DNA from: a candidate division KSB1 bacterium | Lineage (GTDB): Bacteria; Zhuqueibacterota; Zhuqueibacteria; Residuimicrobiales; Krinioviventaceae | Assembly (NCBI GenBank): GCA_034505495.1 | Contig: JAPDQV010000012.1 | Location: 38,317 to 93,245, forward strand | Direction of reading: 5' to 3' | Length of the DNA stretch: 54,929 nt | Shown here: positions 33,152 to 42,900 of the stretch, one piece after another | Position numbering within the stretch: the stretch's first letter is position 1 | Layout: every line of letters begins with the position of its first letter | Translations under genes and position numbers: made by a program | The notes under the pieces: model-generated | What the model was told of the DNA's origin: nothing | Seen by the model: only the letters and a program-made list of their open reading frames with translations | The model's database searches: none

Positions 33152-34173
33152 TGAACTTCTCCGCCGCTCAGCAACGTGCGAATGTCGTCCAAAAAAGCTT
33201 TTCCGGGCAGCTTCTTGGCCTCGGCAGCGGCCGCATAGGCATCCAGAATCGGCTGAACCGCCGCCTGCCAGCGGGCAGTCTCGGCATCATCCAATTGGAT
33301 GACCTCTTTGCCCAAACTCTGGACAAAAGCAAGTCCTTCCTCATCCGCCTGATCCCAAGCCGCGCCGTGTTTGTCCACCCATTCGGCGCTCACCTGCTCG
33401 AACAGCTGCTGCAGGTCTTTCGGCAGACTGTTCCACTTTTCCTTGTTCATGACAACAAACATCGCCGTGGTATAGCCCACCGCTTTGGTGTCGGTCACAT
33501 AGTTGATCACCTCGCCCTGCTTCCAACCCTTGAGGGTTTCAATCGGACAGAGCGTGGCCTCGACGACGCCTTTCTGCAGCGCCTCGTAGGTCTCCGGCTG
33601 ACTCATGCCCACGGGTGCGGCGCCGAGGCTTTCGACAATCTTACTGGACAAGCCGGTGGCGCGTACTTTCAGCCCTTTGAGGTCTTCCAAGCGGCGTGCC
33701 GGTTTTTTTGAGGCCAAAATACCGGGGCCGTGCGCATGCACGTAGAGCAGCTTGACGTCCTGAATTTCAGCAGGATTGTATTTTTTGGCCAACTTGTCGG
33801 CGATGCGCGTAGCGGTCAATCCGTCGGGGTAACCGACCGGCAGATCCAGACCTTCGAGCAGCGGAAAGCGGCCTCGGGTATAGGCGAAGCAGCTCATGCC
33901 GATATCGGAAATGCCGTTGACCACTCCCTCATAGCATTGCGGAGCCGAGGTGAGCGTCCCACCCGGGTAAAGCGTTATTTCGATGCGCCCCTGCGAACGT
34001 GCCTTGAGCTCGTCCGCCCAAGCTTGAGCCGTCTGACATTGAATGTGCGTCGGCGGGAAAAAGATGCTGTAGGAAAAACGATAAACTTTTCCTTTTTCGC
34101 CGCCGCAGCCGTGCATAAACAGTACCGTAATTATCGGGACCAACAATAAAGCCGGCAAAAGATGTCTTTTCAC
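33148..34173 (-). CDS. dctP: TRAP transporter substrate-binding protein (DctP family), lipoprotein
   Basis: This 341-aa periplasmic binding protein has a hydrophobic signal ending MHGC (about residue 23), so lipid attachment is likely. Family blocks are [46 protein letters not shown] and [20 protein letters not shown]. DctP-type receptors bind organic acids through an Arg; the Arg in [10 protein letters not shown] is in the right place. The ligand is unknown. Start GTG 34173 is chosen because GGAGGAGG lies about 5 nt upstream and the signal peptide begins there; the frame is open further upstream but crosses the promoter. Confidence 0.92.
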   Translation of the reverse strand: MKRHLLPALLLVPIITVLFMHGCGGEKGKVYRFSYSIFFPPTHIQCQTAQAWADELKARSQGRIEITLYPGGTLTSAPQCYEGVVNGISDIGMSCFAYTRGRFPLLEGLDLPVGYPDGLTATRIADKLAKKYNPAEIQDVKLLYVHAHGPGILASKKPARRLEDLKGLKVRATGLSSKIVESLGAAPVGMSQPETYEALQKGVVEATLCPIETLKGWKQGEVINYVTDTKAVGYTTAMFVVMNKEKWNSLPKDLQQLFEQVSAEWVDKHGAAWDQADEEGLAFVQSLGKEVIQLDDAETARWQAAVQPILDAYAAAAEAKKLPGKAFLDDIRTLLSGGEVQ

Positions 34174-34246
34174 TTTTCCTCCTCCGCGCCTTCGAGCGCC
34201 CAATTGTTTTTCAAGTGGTTGGTCTGCCGCCATGAGAACGCAAAGC

Positions 34247-34275
34247 AATATAAACGATTCTCTGTTTCGATTCAA
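34247..34275 (-). promoter_or_regulatory. Promoter of the TRAP/Usp/DUF1028 operon
   Basis: Read on the minus strand, TTGAAT (34275-34270) and TATATT (34252-34247) are separated by exactly 17 nt. This gives a leader of about 67 nt before the GTG of dctP. Matches are 4 of 6 and 5 of 6 to the sigma-70 consensus. It is the only good candidate in the divergent region for this strand. Confidence 0.5.
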
Positions 34276-34333
34276 TTTTTTTATGAAAAACCTGAAACCG
34301 CAAAATTGCAAGTTTGAAAAAAACGGGAAATCT

Positions 34334-34362
34334 TTGCCAATGCAGGCGAAATTTGCTATTTT
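34334..34362 (+). promoter_or_regulatory. Possible promoter of the GH43 gene
   Basis: TTGCCA (34334-34339) and TATTTT (34357-34362) are 17 nt apart, about 38 nt before the GH43 start. The -35 matches 5 of 6 and the -10 matches 4 of 6 of the sigma-70 consensus. Confidence 0.4.
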
Positions 34363-34399
34363 AAACTCGGTTAGGACTGAACGATTTGGAGCTCAAGAT

Positions 34400-35329
34400 A
34401 TGATGCGAACGATCCTGCTGCTGTTCTTTTTCTCCTGCGCTTGGGCGAAAAATCCCATCATTACTCACCTCTACACGGCTGATCCTTCGGCGCGGGTCTT
34501 TAACGACACCCTATTCATCTATCCGAGTCACGACCGAGATGAAGCCAAATGGTGGGACATGGTCGACTGGCACGTCTTCAGCACCACCGATTTGTCTCAT
34601 TTCGTCGATCACGGAATTTGCCTTTCACTCAGCGATCTTCAATGGGCCAAGCAGTATGCCTGGGCGCCGGACTGTGCCTTTCGCAACGGCATGTATTACT
34701 TTTATTTTCCGACCGATCAAAAGCACATCGGTGTGGCGGTCGGCGACAAGCCCTGGGGACCGTTCAAAGACCCGCTCGGCAAACCCCTCATCAGCATCGA
34801 CTCGCCGGGTGTTGTATGCAACCGCGACTTTATCGACCCCTGCGTCTTTATCGACGACGACGGCACAGCCTATCTGTTCATGGGACAAAACGTCGTCAAT
34901 GCGGTGGTGCTGAACGAAGACATGATTTCCTACAGCGGCAAAGTCAAGCAGATCGAAGGCACCGATCACTTTTTCGAGGCCGTGTGGGTGCACAAGTACC
35001 GCAACACCTATTACATGTCCTACTCCGGACTCGGCAAAATTCTCTATGCGGTAAGCGACCACCCGCTGGGGCCTTATCGGTTTATGGGCGAAATCCTCGA
35101 CGAGGTCAACAGCGGCACGAATCATCACTCGATCGTCGAGTATAAAGGGCAATGGTATCTTTTTTACCACACCTCCGATTTGGCGATCAGCCGCATTCCG
35201 GCTGATTCGGAGGAATTCAAGTACATTCAATGGCGGCGCTCGGTCTGCGTCGATTCTTTGTTTTACAACGACGACGGCTCTATCCGCAAAGTGATCCCCA
35301 CTCGCGAAGGCGTCCAACCCCTGCGCTGA
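34400..35329 (+). CDS. Glycoside hydrolase family 43-like, secreted
   Basis: This 309-aa exported enzyme has a short signal peptide (MMRTILLLFFFSCAWA). The five-bladed propeller of GH43 is indicated by HLYTADPSARVFNDTLFIYP (general base Asp), WAPDCAFRNGMYYFYFP (modulating Asp) and GTDHFFEAVWVHKY (general acid Glu). GH43 members cleave arabinose, xylose or galactose side chains and backbones. The exact linkage is not readable. ATG 34400 has GGAG 8 nt upstream. The gene is divergent from the TRAP operon, which suggests a link between polysaccharide breakdown outside the cell and uptake of products. Confidence 0.87.
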   Translation: MMRTILLLFFFSCAWAKNPIITHLYTADPSARVFNDTLFIYPSHDRDEAKWWDMVDWHVFSTTDLSHFVDHGICLSLSDLQWAKQYAWAPDCAFRNGMYYFYFPTDQKHIGVAVGDKPWGPFKDPLGKPLISIDSPGVVCNRDFIDPCVFIDDDGTAYLFMGQNVVNAVVLNEDMISYSGKVKQIEGTDHFFEAVWVHKYRNTYYMSYSGLGKILYAVSDHPLGPYRFMGEILDEVNSGTNHHSIVEYKGQWYLFYHTSDLAISRIPADSEEFKYIQWRRSVCVDSLFYNDDGSIRKVIPTREGVQPLR

Positions 35330-35353
35330 CCTCTATCTGAACAGGAGTTCTTT

Positions 35354-36448
35354 ATGACCCGCATCCTCTTTTTTCTTTTGCTTCTGCTGCACGGACAGAT
35401 CCATCTGCTGGGTTTTCTCAAAGCATTCGATCTTGCGGCGCTCAAGGAGCTGCCGCTGACTATATCGCGGCAGCAGGGCCTTTTGTGGGCGGCAGCCGAA
35501 ACGCTTTTTTCTCTTGCCGCCGTTCTTTTCCTATTGAAAGTACAGGCCTTGTGGGCGGTCGCCGCGGCAGCAGCTGTTCTTTCCCAAGCCCTCATCTTCG
35601 GCGCCTGGCAGGAAGCCAAGTTCGGTACGTCGGCCAATCTGGTCATTTTCCTGGTCGCACTTGTCGCATGGGCAGGCTGGAATTATGAAGCTTCTTACCG
35701 TCGCGATGTGAAAAATGCATTGAGGAACACTCACGCGAAATCTGAACAGCTCAGCGAAACAGACGTTGTTCATTTGCCGCAACCGGTCCGCAGGTATCTA
35801 AACTATGTCGGTGTTTTTGGACGGGAAAAAGTGACGCATTTCAAAGCGGTCTTTGGAGGACAACTGCGGCAGGAAAAGGGCGATTGGTTCGAGATTCGAT
35901 CAGAACAATACAACTTTTTTACCGATGAACCGTCGCGTCTGTTTTTTATCAAAGCCGTCATGAAAGGGCTGCCGGTGCAGGGCTACCATACCTTTCGGAA
36001 CGGATCGGCGACTATGCGTATCAAACTCTTTTCTCTTATCCCGATAATCGATGCCGCTGGAAAAGAGATGGATGTTTCGGAAACGGTGACGCTGCTCAAC
36101 GATCTCTGTCTTATGGCACCGGCAACCTTGATCGATCCGCGCTTTCATTGGGAGGAGATCGACGATCGAACAGCCAAGGTTTACCTGAGCATAAACGGCA
36201 TGACCGTCAGTGCAGTCTTGATGTTCGACGAGGATGGCCGTCTGCTCAACTTTGTATCCGAGGATCGGTATGCGCTTTCAGGCAAAACCTTCCGCCGCCT
36301 GCGTTGGTCCACGCCGATCAGCGAGTATGTCGAATTGAACGGGCTGCGTCTGCCCGGCAAGGCGGAAATGATCTATGCCTATCCCGAAGGGGATTTTGCT
36401 TACGGTCGTTTTATTCTGAAGGATATTGTATACAACCCTGAAGACTAA
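35354..36448 (+). CDS. DUF6544-like membrane protein
   Basis: The 364-aa protein has an N-terminal membrane part of about four helices (residues 1-110). A soluble beta-rich domain follows (about 135-364): LPQPVRRYLNYVGVFGREKV, VQGYHTFRNGSATMRIKL, ETVTLLNDLCLMAPATLIDP and GDFAYGRFILKDIVYNPE. I recognise it as the DUF6544 (formerly DUF6920) type, whose role is unknown; LolA/LolB-like lipid binding has been the usual guess for such folds. AGGAG precedes the ATG. It lies 24 nt after GH43 and 16 nt before the oxidoreductase. Confidence 0.65.
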   Translation: MTRILFFLLLLLHGQIHLLGFLKAFDLAALKELPLTISRQQGLLWAAAETLFSLAAVLFLLKVQALWAVAAAAAVLSQALIFGAWQEAKFGTSANLVIFLVALVAWAGWNYEASYRRDVKNALRNTHAKSEQLSETDVVHLPQPVRRYLNYVGVFGREKVTHFKAVFGGQLRQEKGDWFEIRSEQYNFFTDEPSRLFFIKAVMKGLPVQGYHTFRNGSATMRIKLFSLIPIIDAAGKEMDVSETVTLLNDLCLMAPATLIDPRFHWEEIDDRTAKVYLSINGMTVSAVLMFDEDGRLLNFVSEDRYALSGKTFRRLRWSTPISEYVELNGLRLPGKAEMIYAYPEGDFAYGRFILKDIVYNPED

Positions 36449-36464
36449 AGGGAGGTGAAAATCC

Positions 36465-37778
36465 ATGGTAAAGGAGCGAGCCGGTATGGACCGTCGGGCT
36501 TTTCTTAAAACCGGCGCAGCAGCGGCCGGTGCCTTATTGGCTGCGGGAAAAGGTTTTTATGCCGCCGGTTCCGACATCATCCGCGTCGGACTGATCGGCT
36601 GCGGCAGCCGCGGCACCAGCGCCGGCATCATCGACTGCGCGCAATCGGCTCCCGGCGTGCAGCTCGTCGCCATCGGCGATCTTTTTCAAGATCATCTGGA
36701 GGCTGCGCCGCAGCTGATTCAAGAAAATCTGCGCAAGCGCGGCCTGCCGATAGAAGAAATCTATCGGGTTACGCCGGAAACGATGTTCGCCGGACCGGAG
36801 GCCTATCGGCAGGTTATTGCAGCCGACGTCGACATGGTCATTCTCACCACGCCGCCGTACTGTCGACCGCTGCATTTCCGCGCCGCAGTAGAGGCCGGCA
36901 AACACGTCTTTTTGGAAAAACCCGTAGCGGTCGATCCGGTCGGGGTGCGCTCGATCCTGGAAACCGCTGATTTGGCGAAACGGAAAGGATTGACTGTGGT
37001 GGCCGGTACACAGATGCGGCGTTTCGAGCCCATGCGTCAGGCAATCCGCAGGCTGCACGACGGCGCCGTCGGCAAAATCGTCGCCGGGCAGGTCGCGCGC
37101 CTGAGCGATGCCGCCCGCCATTGGCGTCCGGAAACCATCGTTCGTCGACCGGAATGGTCGGAGATGGATCACCATATCCGGCGCTGGTTTTTCTGGACCT
37201 GGACGTCCGGAGACTTTATCGTCGAAATGCATGTGCATAACCTTGACATCATGAACTGGATCCTCGGTGCACATCCGATTTCCTGTCTCGGCATGGGCGG
37301 TCGTCAGGCGCGCGTGGAGCCGGAATTCGGCAACGTCTATGATCACTTTAGCGTCGAGTACCTCTACCGCGGCGACGTGCGTGTGGAATACTTGGGCGCG
37401 CAAATCGATCGTTTTACCTATCGTCTCGATCATCGCGTGCAGGGGACCAAAGGGGCTGCTTATCTCGATTTCGGCAACGCGTGGATCAAAGGCAAAAAGA
37501 GCTGGAAATATGAGGGGACGCCCCAGGATCCGGCTGTTCTGCAATTCACGGAGATGATCGACAGCATTCGCAAGGGCAAAGCGGTCAACGAGGGCAGACA
37601 GGTCGCCGAGGCGACGTTGACCGCCGTTATGGGCCGCATGAGCGCGTACACCGGTCGGGAAATCAAGTGGGACTGGGTTCTGAACGCTTCACAGCTCGAT
37701 CTGAGTCCGCGCCCGACGCCGGAAGGACTGCAACTGCACAAAGAAATCGCCGTCCCCGGGCAGACGCCGCTGATCTGA
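36465..37778 (+). CDS. Tat-exported Gfo/Idh/MocA oxidoreductase
   Basis: The 437-aa protein begins with a twin-arginine signal (DRRAFLKTGAAAAGALLAAG). A Rossmann domain follows, with IIRVGLIGCGSRGT, the NAD(P)-binding motif HVFLEKPVAVDPVGV (EKP) and the C-terminal domain FIVEMHVHNLDIMNWILGAH. The cofactor would be bound before export through Tat, as in glucose-fructose oxidoreductase. Secreted members of this family are abundant in Planctomycetes and KSB1-like bacteria and act on sugars; the substrate is unknown. ATG 36465 has GGGAGGTG 8 nt upstream. A second ATG at 36486, preceded by AAGGAG, starts exactly at the Tat motif and is also possible. Confidence 0.9.
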   Translation: MVKERAGMDRRAFLKTGAAAAGALLAAGKGFYAAGSDIIRVGLIGCGSRGTSAGIIDCAQSAPGVQLVAIGDLFQDHLEAAPQLIQENLRKRGLPIEEIYRVTPETMFAGPEAYRQVIAADVDMVILTTPPYCRPLHFRAAVEAGKHVFLEKPVAVDPVGVRSILETADLAKRKGLTVVAGTQMRRFEPMRQAIRRLHDGAVGKIVAGQVARLSDAARHWRPETIVRRPEWSEMDHHIRRWFFWTWTSGDFIVEMHVHNLDIMNWILGAHPISCLGMGGRQARVEPEFGNVYDHFSVEYLYRGDVRVEYLGAQIDRFTYRLDHRVQGTKGAAYLDFGNAWIKGKKSWKYEGTPQDPAVLQFTEMIDSIRKGKAVNEGRQVAEATLTAVMGRMSAYTGREIKWDWVLNASQLDLSPRPTPEGLQLHKEIAVPGQTPLI

Positions 37779-37791
37779 GCCGAGCGTCTCG

Positions 37792-37834
37792 AAAAAAAGC
37801 CGGCAGGAGCTTTTGCATACAGGCTCTGCCGGCT
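37792..37834 (-). terminator. Intrinsic terminator of the dehydratase-activase operon
   Basis: AGCCGGCAG (37798-37806) and CTGCCGGCT (37826-37834) form a 9-bp stem, extendable past a bulge. On the minus strand the stem is followed by seven T. It is 58 nt below the stop of the HgdB-like gene. The plus-strand reading lacks a T run. Confidence 0.82.
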
Positions 37835-37892
37835 GAAGTGTTGATCGAATGCGCCGAAGCGGTTCAATACATATCGAGAGAATTGAAGCCGC

Positions 37893-39140
37893 TCACATTC
37901 CTATTCCCCGCTTCCGGCTATAGTTTCGCGCCAACTCCATAAAAATCTCGAGGTCAGTTTCCACATCCGAAGGTCGGCCGTCAAAGTAAAAGACGCGCAC
38001 CGGAAATCCGCCGAATTCGCGGCTTAGGCGCGGATAGACCGACTCGGTCACAATGCCGTTCATGCAGGTAAAGGGGCTGATGTCAATGACTCCGGCTGCG
38101 CCTTTTTCGTGGTACCAGATCGTTTTGCCCATGCTGAGGACCATCTCGCCGTTGGCGCCTTCGCGCGGCAGATAGGGACGCGCCCGCTCGAGAATCTCCG
38201 TCACATGCCGGGGTTCCTCCATGCCGCGAAAATCTTCGATAAACAAGGCGGTCAGCCGATGCTCGTCGGCACGCATGACCGCCTGCCGCAGTTTGCAGCC
38301 GAACATTTGAAAAGACCAAGTTTTGCCGTACCGTTTCAGTCGAATCTCTTCCTCGTTGTTGGTGTACATGACCCATTCGGCAATGTCGGATACCCACACC
38401 ACACCGCCGTATTTTTCGATGAGCCGAAAGAGGTCGTTGTTGGAAAAGGCATTATGACGGCAAAAAATTTCGCCGACGATGCCGATGAGCACCCTTTCTC
38501 GGGCAGCGTCGATGGGTATACGGCGGAAACGATCGCGGACCTCTTCCAGCGCCGCCAACAGTCGTTTCATTTTTTCTTTCGGCTTAAGGTTCGGCTGCTC
38601 CAGCACATGAACGAGGAGGTCGAGAGATTGATGATAGACGTGATCGGTATTGCCGGGTTTGATCTCAAAAGGCCGCGTTTTTAGGTACAGCTTGCGGAGA
38701 ATATCGGCCGCCACCAGCGCCCGCCAGGCGGTACGCACGAACTCCAGCGCTCCCTCGCCGATGCCGCCGTAACCGTCGGCGCTGGTCGGCGCGAAAAAAA
38801 GAACCGGCTCGCGGCGAAACTGATGGAATACTTTTTTCGCCAACGGCAGATAGTGGCCGTATCGGCACGGGCCGTTGGAAGTAGGAAGCAGAAATGCGGT
38901 GCGCTCCGGATCGTAATCCGGCCGTTCGCTCACCTGCAGAAAGCCGCCCAAGGTGACCGCTTCCGGCAGACACTCGTCGCCGCTGAGATAACGTCGCGCC
39001 AGCTCATAAGTGCGGGCGTTCTCCTCGGGCAGCGGTTCGGCCTCTACACCGACCGAGCGGAACGCCGCCGCCATACAGGCGGCGCCTTCGTAACTCATGC
39101 GCGGGATATAGAGTTTTCTTTGACGCAGAGAAACCGGCAT
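37893..39140 (-). CDS. 2-hydroxyacyl-CoA dehydratase (HgdB)-like protein, activase-associated
   Basis: This 415-aa protein resembles the C-terminal part of long 'acyl-CoA dehydratase activase-related' proteins. Conserved cysteines occur as DEC57LPE, NGPC92RYGHY and SPFTC359MNGIV. In the dehydratase family these bind a [4Fe-4S] cluster, so a cluster here is inferred. It lies 21 nt after the amidotransferase-like gene and two genes after the activase. In many genomes the equivalent region is fused to the activase in one polypeptide of about 1400 residues. No separate HgdC-like subunit is seen. The true substrate is unknown; the family is widespread without a defined reaction. Confidence 0.8.
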   Translation of the reverse strand: MPVSLRQRKLYIPRMSYEGAACMAAAFRSVGVEAEPLPEENARTYELARRYLSGDECLPEAVTLGGFLQVSERPDYDPERTAFLLPTSNGPCRYGHYLPLAKKVFHQFRREPVLFFAPTSADGYGGIGEGALEFVRTAWRALVAADILRKLYLKTRPFEIKPGNTDHVYHQSLDLLVHVLEQPNLKPKEKMKRLLAALEEVRDRFRRIPIDAARERVLIGIVGEIFCRHNAFSNNDLFRLIEKYGGVVWVSDIAEWVMYTNNEEEIRLKRYGKTWSFQMFGCKLRQAVMRADEHRLTALFIEDFRGMEEPRHVTEILERARPYLPREGANGEMVLSMGKTIWYHEKGAAGVIDISPFTCMNGIVTESVYPRLSREFGGFPVRVFYFDGRPSDVETDLEIFMELARNYSRKRGIGM

Positions 39141-39161
39141 TCTTTAACAATTCCCAAGCGG

Positions 39162-39923
39162 TTAATTTTTTTTGCAGGCCTCGATAAATGCGCCGAACAG
39201 CTTTTTACGATGCTCGATCGGCATGCGCTCAGGGTGCCATTGCACAAAGAGGCCGAAGCGATCCCCTGTCCATTCGAGCGCTTCGATGATGCCGTCTTCG
39301 GCACTCGCGACCGGTTTGAGATTGGTCCCGATTCGCCGAACCGCCTGATGGTGGTTGGAAAGGACGTTTACCTGCTCCTGCCCCAAAATTTTTTGCAGGC
39401 GTGAACCCGGCGTGATGCGGACTGTATGATAAATACCGCCCCAGTGCTTTACTCCGGTGCCGATCTGTGAGGGGATGTCTTGAATCAATGATCCGCCGCA
39501 GACGACGTTGGTAAATTGACACCCAAGGCAAATACCCAGAATCGGCTTCTTTGTGCGCTCGAGCCAAGCCTGGATCAGGCGCCGCTCGTGCAGAAAACGC
39601 TGCGCAGGCAGCGAATCGACCGTGGAATGCGGCTTTTCGCCGTAGGCGCTGGGCCAAACATCGTCGCCGCCGATCAGCACCAGGCCGTCCAGGCGGTCGA
39701 GATAACCGTCGATTGGGCGGTCCGCATTCAAGGGCGGCACCAGTACCGGTATGCCGCCGGCTTCATAGACCGCCTCGACATAGGACATTTCCACGACTGC
39801 GCTTCCGAGGCTGTCGTCATCCGTTGCGAAATCCGTGGTAATGCCGACTAAAGGTGCTTGAGTCATACCGCATAAGGGCATTAGTACCACCCAAAATACA
39901 GCTATACGTATCTTTTTCATCAT
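39162..39923 (-). CDS. Exported peptidase C26 / class I glutamine amidotransferase-like hydrolase
   Basis: The 253-aa protein has the full catalytic triad of gamma-glutamyl hydrolases of the PuuD type: Cys132 in GICLGCQF, His230 and Glu232 in WHPE. The block VLIGGDDVWPSAYG corresponds to the family's GGxDVxP motif. The N-terminus (MMKKIRIAVFWVVLMPLCGMTQA) is a convincing signal peptide, unusual for PuuD-like enzymes, which are cytoplasmic. The ATG overlaps the activase stop (ATGATG), so translation is coupled. The substrate may be a gamma-glutamyl compound such as a poly-gamma-glutamate fragment, by family only. Confidence 0.88.
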   Translation of the reverse strand: MMKKIRIAVFWVVLMPLCGMTQAPLVGITTDFATDDDSLGSAVVEMSYVEAVYEAGGIPVLVPPLNADRPIDGYLDRLDGLVLIGGDDVWPSAYGEKPHSTVDSLPAQRFLHERRLIQAWLERTKKPILGICLGCQFTNVVCGGSLIQDIPSQIGTGVKHWGGIYHTVRITPGSRLQKILGQEQVNVLSNHHQAVRRIGTNLKPVASAEDGIIEALEWTGDRFGLFVQWHPERMPIEHRKKLFGAFIEACKKN

Positions 39924-42900
39924 TTTTCCTCAATGTTTGCAGAGACAGGAGCCATAACCTGATCTTCGAGCAGACCGTTGCTTTGTAAAAACGCTTCGCA
40001 TCGGGTGAGGATTCCGGCATCGTTGCTGTGGTCGTCGAACTGCAGAAATAAAAGCGGTCTGCCCAGGGCATCGCGGACAAAGTGTTTGATATAAGAGTCG
40101 GGCCCGCACTTAAAGTTCGAAAAATAAATGACCTGCAGAAAATTAGTCCGACCGGCGAAACGGCACGCCTGCAGGATGCGGCGGCCATAGTTCCAAAACA
40201 TGTTTTCGTGAAAATCGCTGACCGGAATGCCCGCAAGCGGCAAAAAGTCCATGGGCAGCACGTTCATCCCGTACCATTCCCGCAGCTTTTGGGGTACGTG
40301 CAGATTGGCGCCCGGATCGTAGACGTTGTAGGGTCTGCCGACGATAAGCACGGCCTGCTGCCCCGCCGCTTCGAGTCGAGCCAAGGCGTCGCGGCCGGCT
40401 TCCTGCACGCGCCGGCGGAACTGCGCCAGCGTGCGATAGGCATTCTCGACGGCGCGATCGCTGCTTTTCTTCGAGACGCCGAGGCGGCGGGCGGTGTCGT
40501 GCAGCTCCCGCTTGATGAACTCTATGCCGTCGCGAAAATGGAGAATCGGCATCAGCAGTTTTTCGCGTTGGTCCAAAACGGTTGTATTATTGCCGATCAT
40601 CAACGGCAGCGTTTGTCCCCAGGGGCACACCCAGGACTGAGTTTGGGGAAATTCAGTTTCCGAATTGATGAGTTGCGGCAAAAAGATAAAATCGACCTCC
40701 CGTTTCAGCAGATCGATAAAATGGCCGTGGCCGAGAACCACCGGAAAACAGGGTTCGGCGACGCACATTTCGCGGCCTTCGGCGGCAGTGCGGACTGAAG
40801 TCGGCTCGGATAAAACGATTTCCGCTCCCAGGCTGCCGAAATAGGCGCGCCAAAACGGAAAGCGGTCCCAATAGTACATGGCGCGCGGCATGCCGATGCG
40901 CACGCCAAGGCCGTCCGGGGCCGGCAGCTCTTCATCCAACCATTGGCGATAAAGTGCAAACAGATCGGGTACGACCGGTTTACGCGCAATTTTACGCGGC
41001 TTACGATAGCGGTCGGTGCATTTGTCGCCCCAATAGGTGTGCTCGCCTTCGATAATGATTTCCTGGATGTCGCATTGATTGGAACAGGCTTTACAGAAGA
41101 ACTGCCGTTTTTTGAAATTCACGCGCGAAAGGTCAAAGCCGCGAAATCGGGTGGTGTAGGGTTTGCGCAAGAATTTTTCGCGCGCCAGGAGAGCGGCGCC
41201 GACGGCGCCGAGCACGCCGTTATGCGGCGGGACAGTGATTTCGCGATCGAGCACCATCGAAAAAGCCGCGGCAACGGCGAGATTATAAGCCGTGCCGCCC
41301 TGGAAATAGATGCGATTGCCGATTTTACGATCGCGTACTACTCGGTTGAGATAGTTATAGACGACTGCATACGCCAGACCGGCGCAGATGTCGCGCAGGT
41401 CGCGTCCCTGCTGCATAAAGACGCCGACATCTTTTTCCATGAACACCGTGCAGCGCTCGCCGAGGCGGATGGGATTGGCGGATTCCAGCGCCAGCCGGGC
41501 AAAATCGCGCTGAATCGAAATCCCCAGTTTCGCGGCCTGTTCCTCGAGGAACGAGCCGGTACCGGCAGCGCATGCTTCATTCATGGCGAAATCCACCACC
41601 ACGCCGTCTTCGAGAGAGATAAATTTAGAGTCCTGCCCGCCGATTTCGAAAATCGTATCGACCGGCTCTTCGCCCTCCTGTTCCGCCAGTGTGCAGGCGG
41701 CGGTCTTGTGGGCCGTAATTTCGTCATGCACGGCGTCGGCGCCGACCAATTCTCCGATCAATTCCCTGCCGGAACCGGTTGTGCCGACCCCCAATATCTC
41801 GATGCCGCCGTACTTTTTTCCCCACTCGGCCAATTCGCGCTGCACCACCTGGATCGGCTTGCCTTCGGTACGGGTGTACACCTCGTCGATGACGCGGCCT
41901 TCTTCATCGAGCAGAGCGAGATTGGTGCTGACCGAGCCCACGTCAATGCCGAGAAAGGCACGTTGCGGCAAACTTTCGCCATCGGAGCGTCGCGGGAGAC
42001 GTCGACGAACCCGTTCCGTATTCAGCGGCGGCCGCGCCGCTGAATCCACGGACATCAACGCCTCGTCCATATGGGTAAGCCGCAAAAGCGCTTCTCTTTT
42101 TAGCTGCGCTCCACCGGGCAAAAGCGCGCATCCCAACGCCGAGACGTGCTGCGGAAAATCGACGACGCGAAAATCATTCTCTTGAAAGGCGAAAATCGAC
42201 TTGACCGCCTGAACGACGCCCTCGTTCAGGGCCACTCCGCCGGCCATCACTACCAGCGGCGTCAGCGTTCTGCCTCGCACCACCGTCCCTTTAAAGTTGC
42301 GCACGACCGCTTCGCACAGCCCCTTGAAAATGGCGCCCGGAGCATAGCCGCGCTGCTGCGCATGCACCATGTCGCTTTTGGCAAATACCGAGCATCGGCC
42401 GGCGATATTGGCACAGCCGTCCGCCTCGATGACCAACCGGCCGATCTCTTCGACGCGGTAATTCATGCGCGCTGCCTGCTGATCGATGAACGAGCCGGTT
42501 CCGGCGGCACATTCGCCGTTACGGCTGTAATCGAGGATGCTCAGTTCTTCCTTTTCGGCGTTCCATTCTACCTGCAGAAAACGCGAGCCGTCGCCGCCGA
42601 TCTCGAGAATGGTGCGCGTCTCCGGCACTGCTCCCACGCAGCCGCGCGCCAATGCTTTGAATTCATTGACCCACGGACAATCCAGCAGTCTCGCGACCCG
42701 CTGGGCCTGGGAGCCGGTAAACTGAACGATCAGCTCCGCGCCATCGGCGGCAGAATACAGTTTTTCAATGACGAAAGCCGCAACCGCAAGCGGCCTGCCT
42801 TTTACAGGCACGGGTTTGAAAAAATAGAAATTACCCCTATGTCCGAAAATGTCACCGGCTGATTCACCAATAAAATGCGAATCTTCTGTTTGCGCGACAA

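Noticed and set aside
40943..42043. A 366-codon open frame on the plus strand
   Set aside because: It is antisense to the activase gene and shows no motif or ribosome site.
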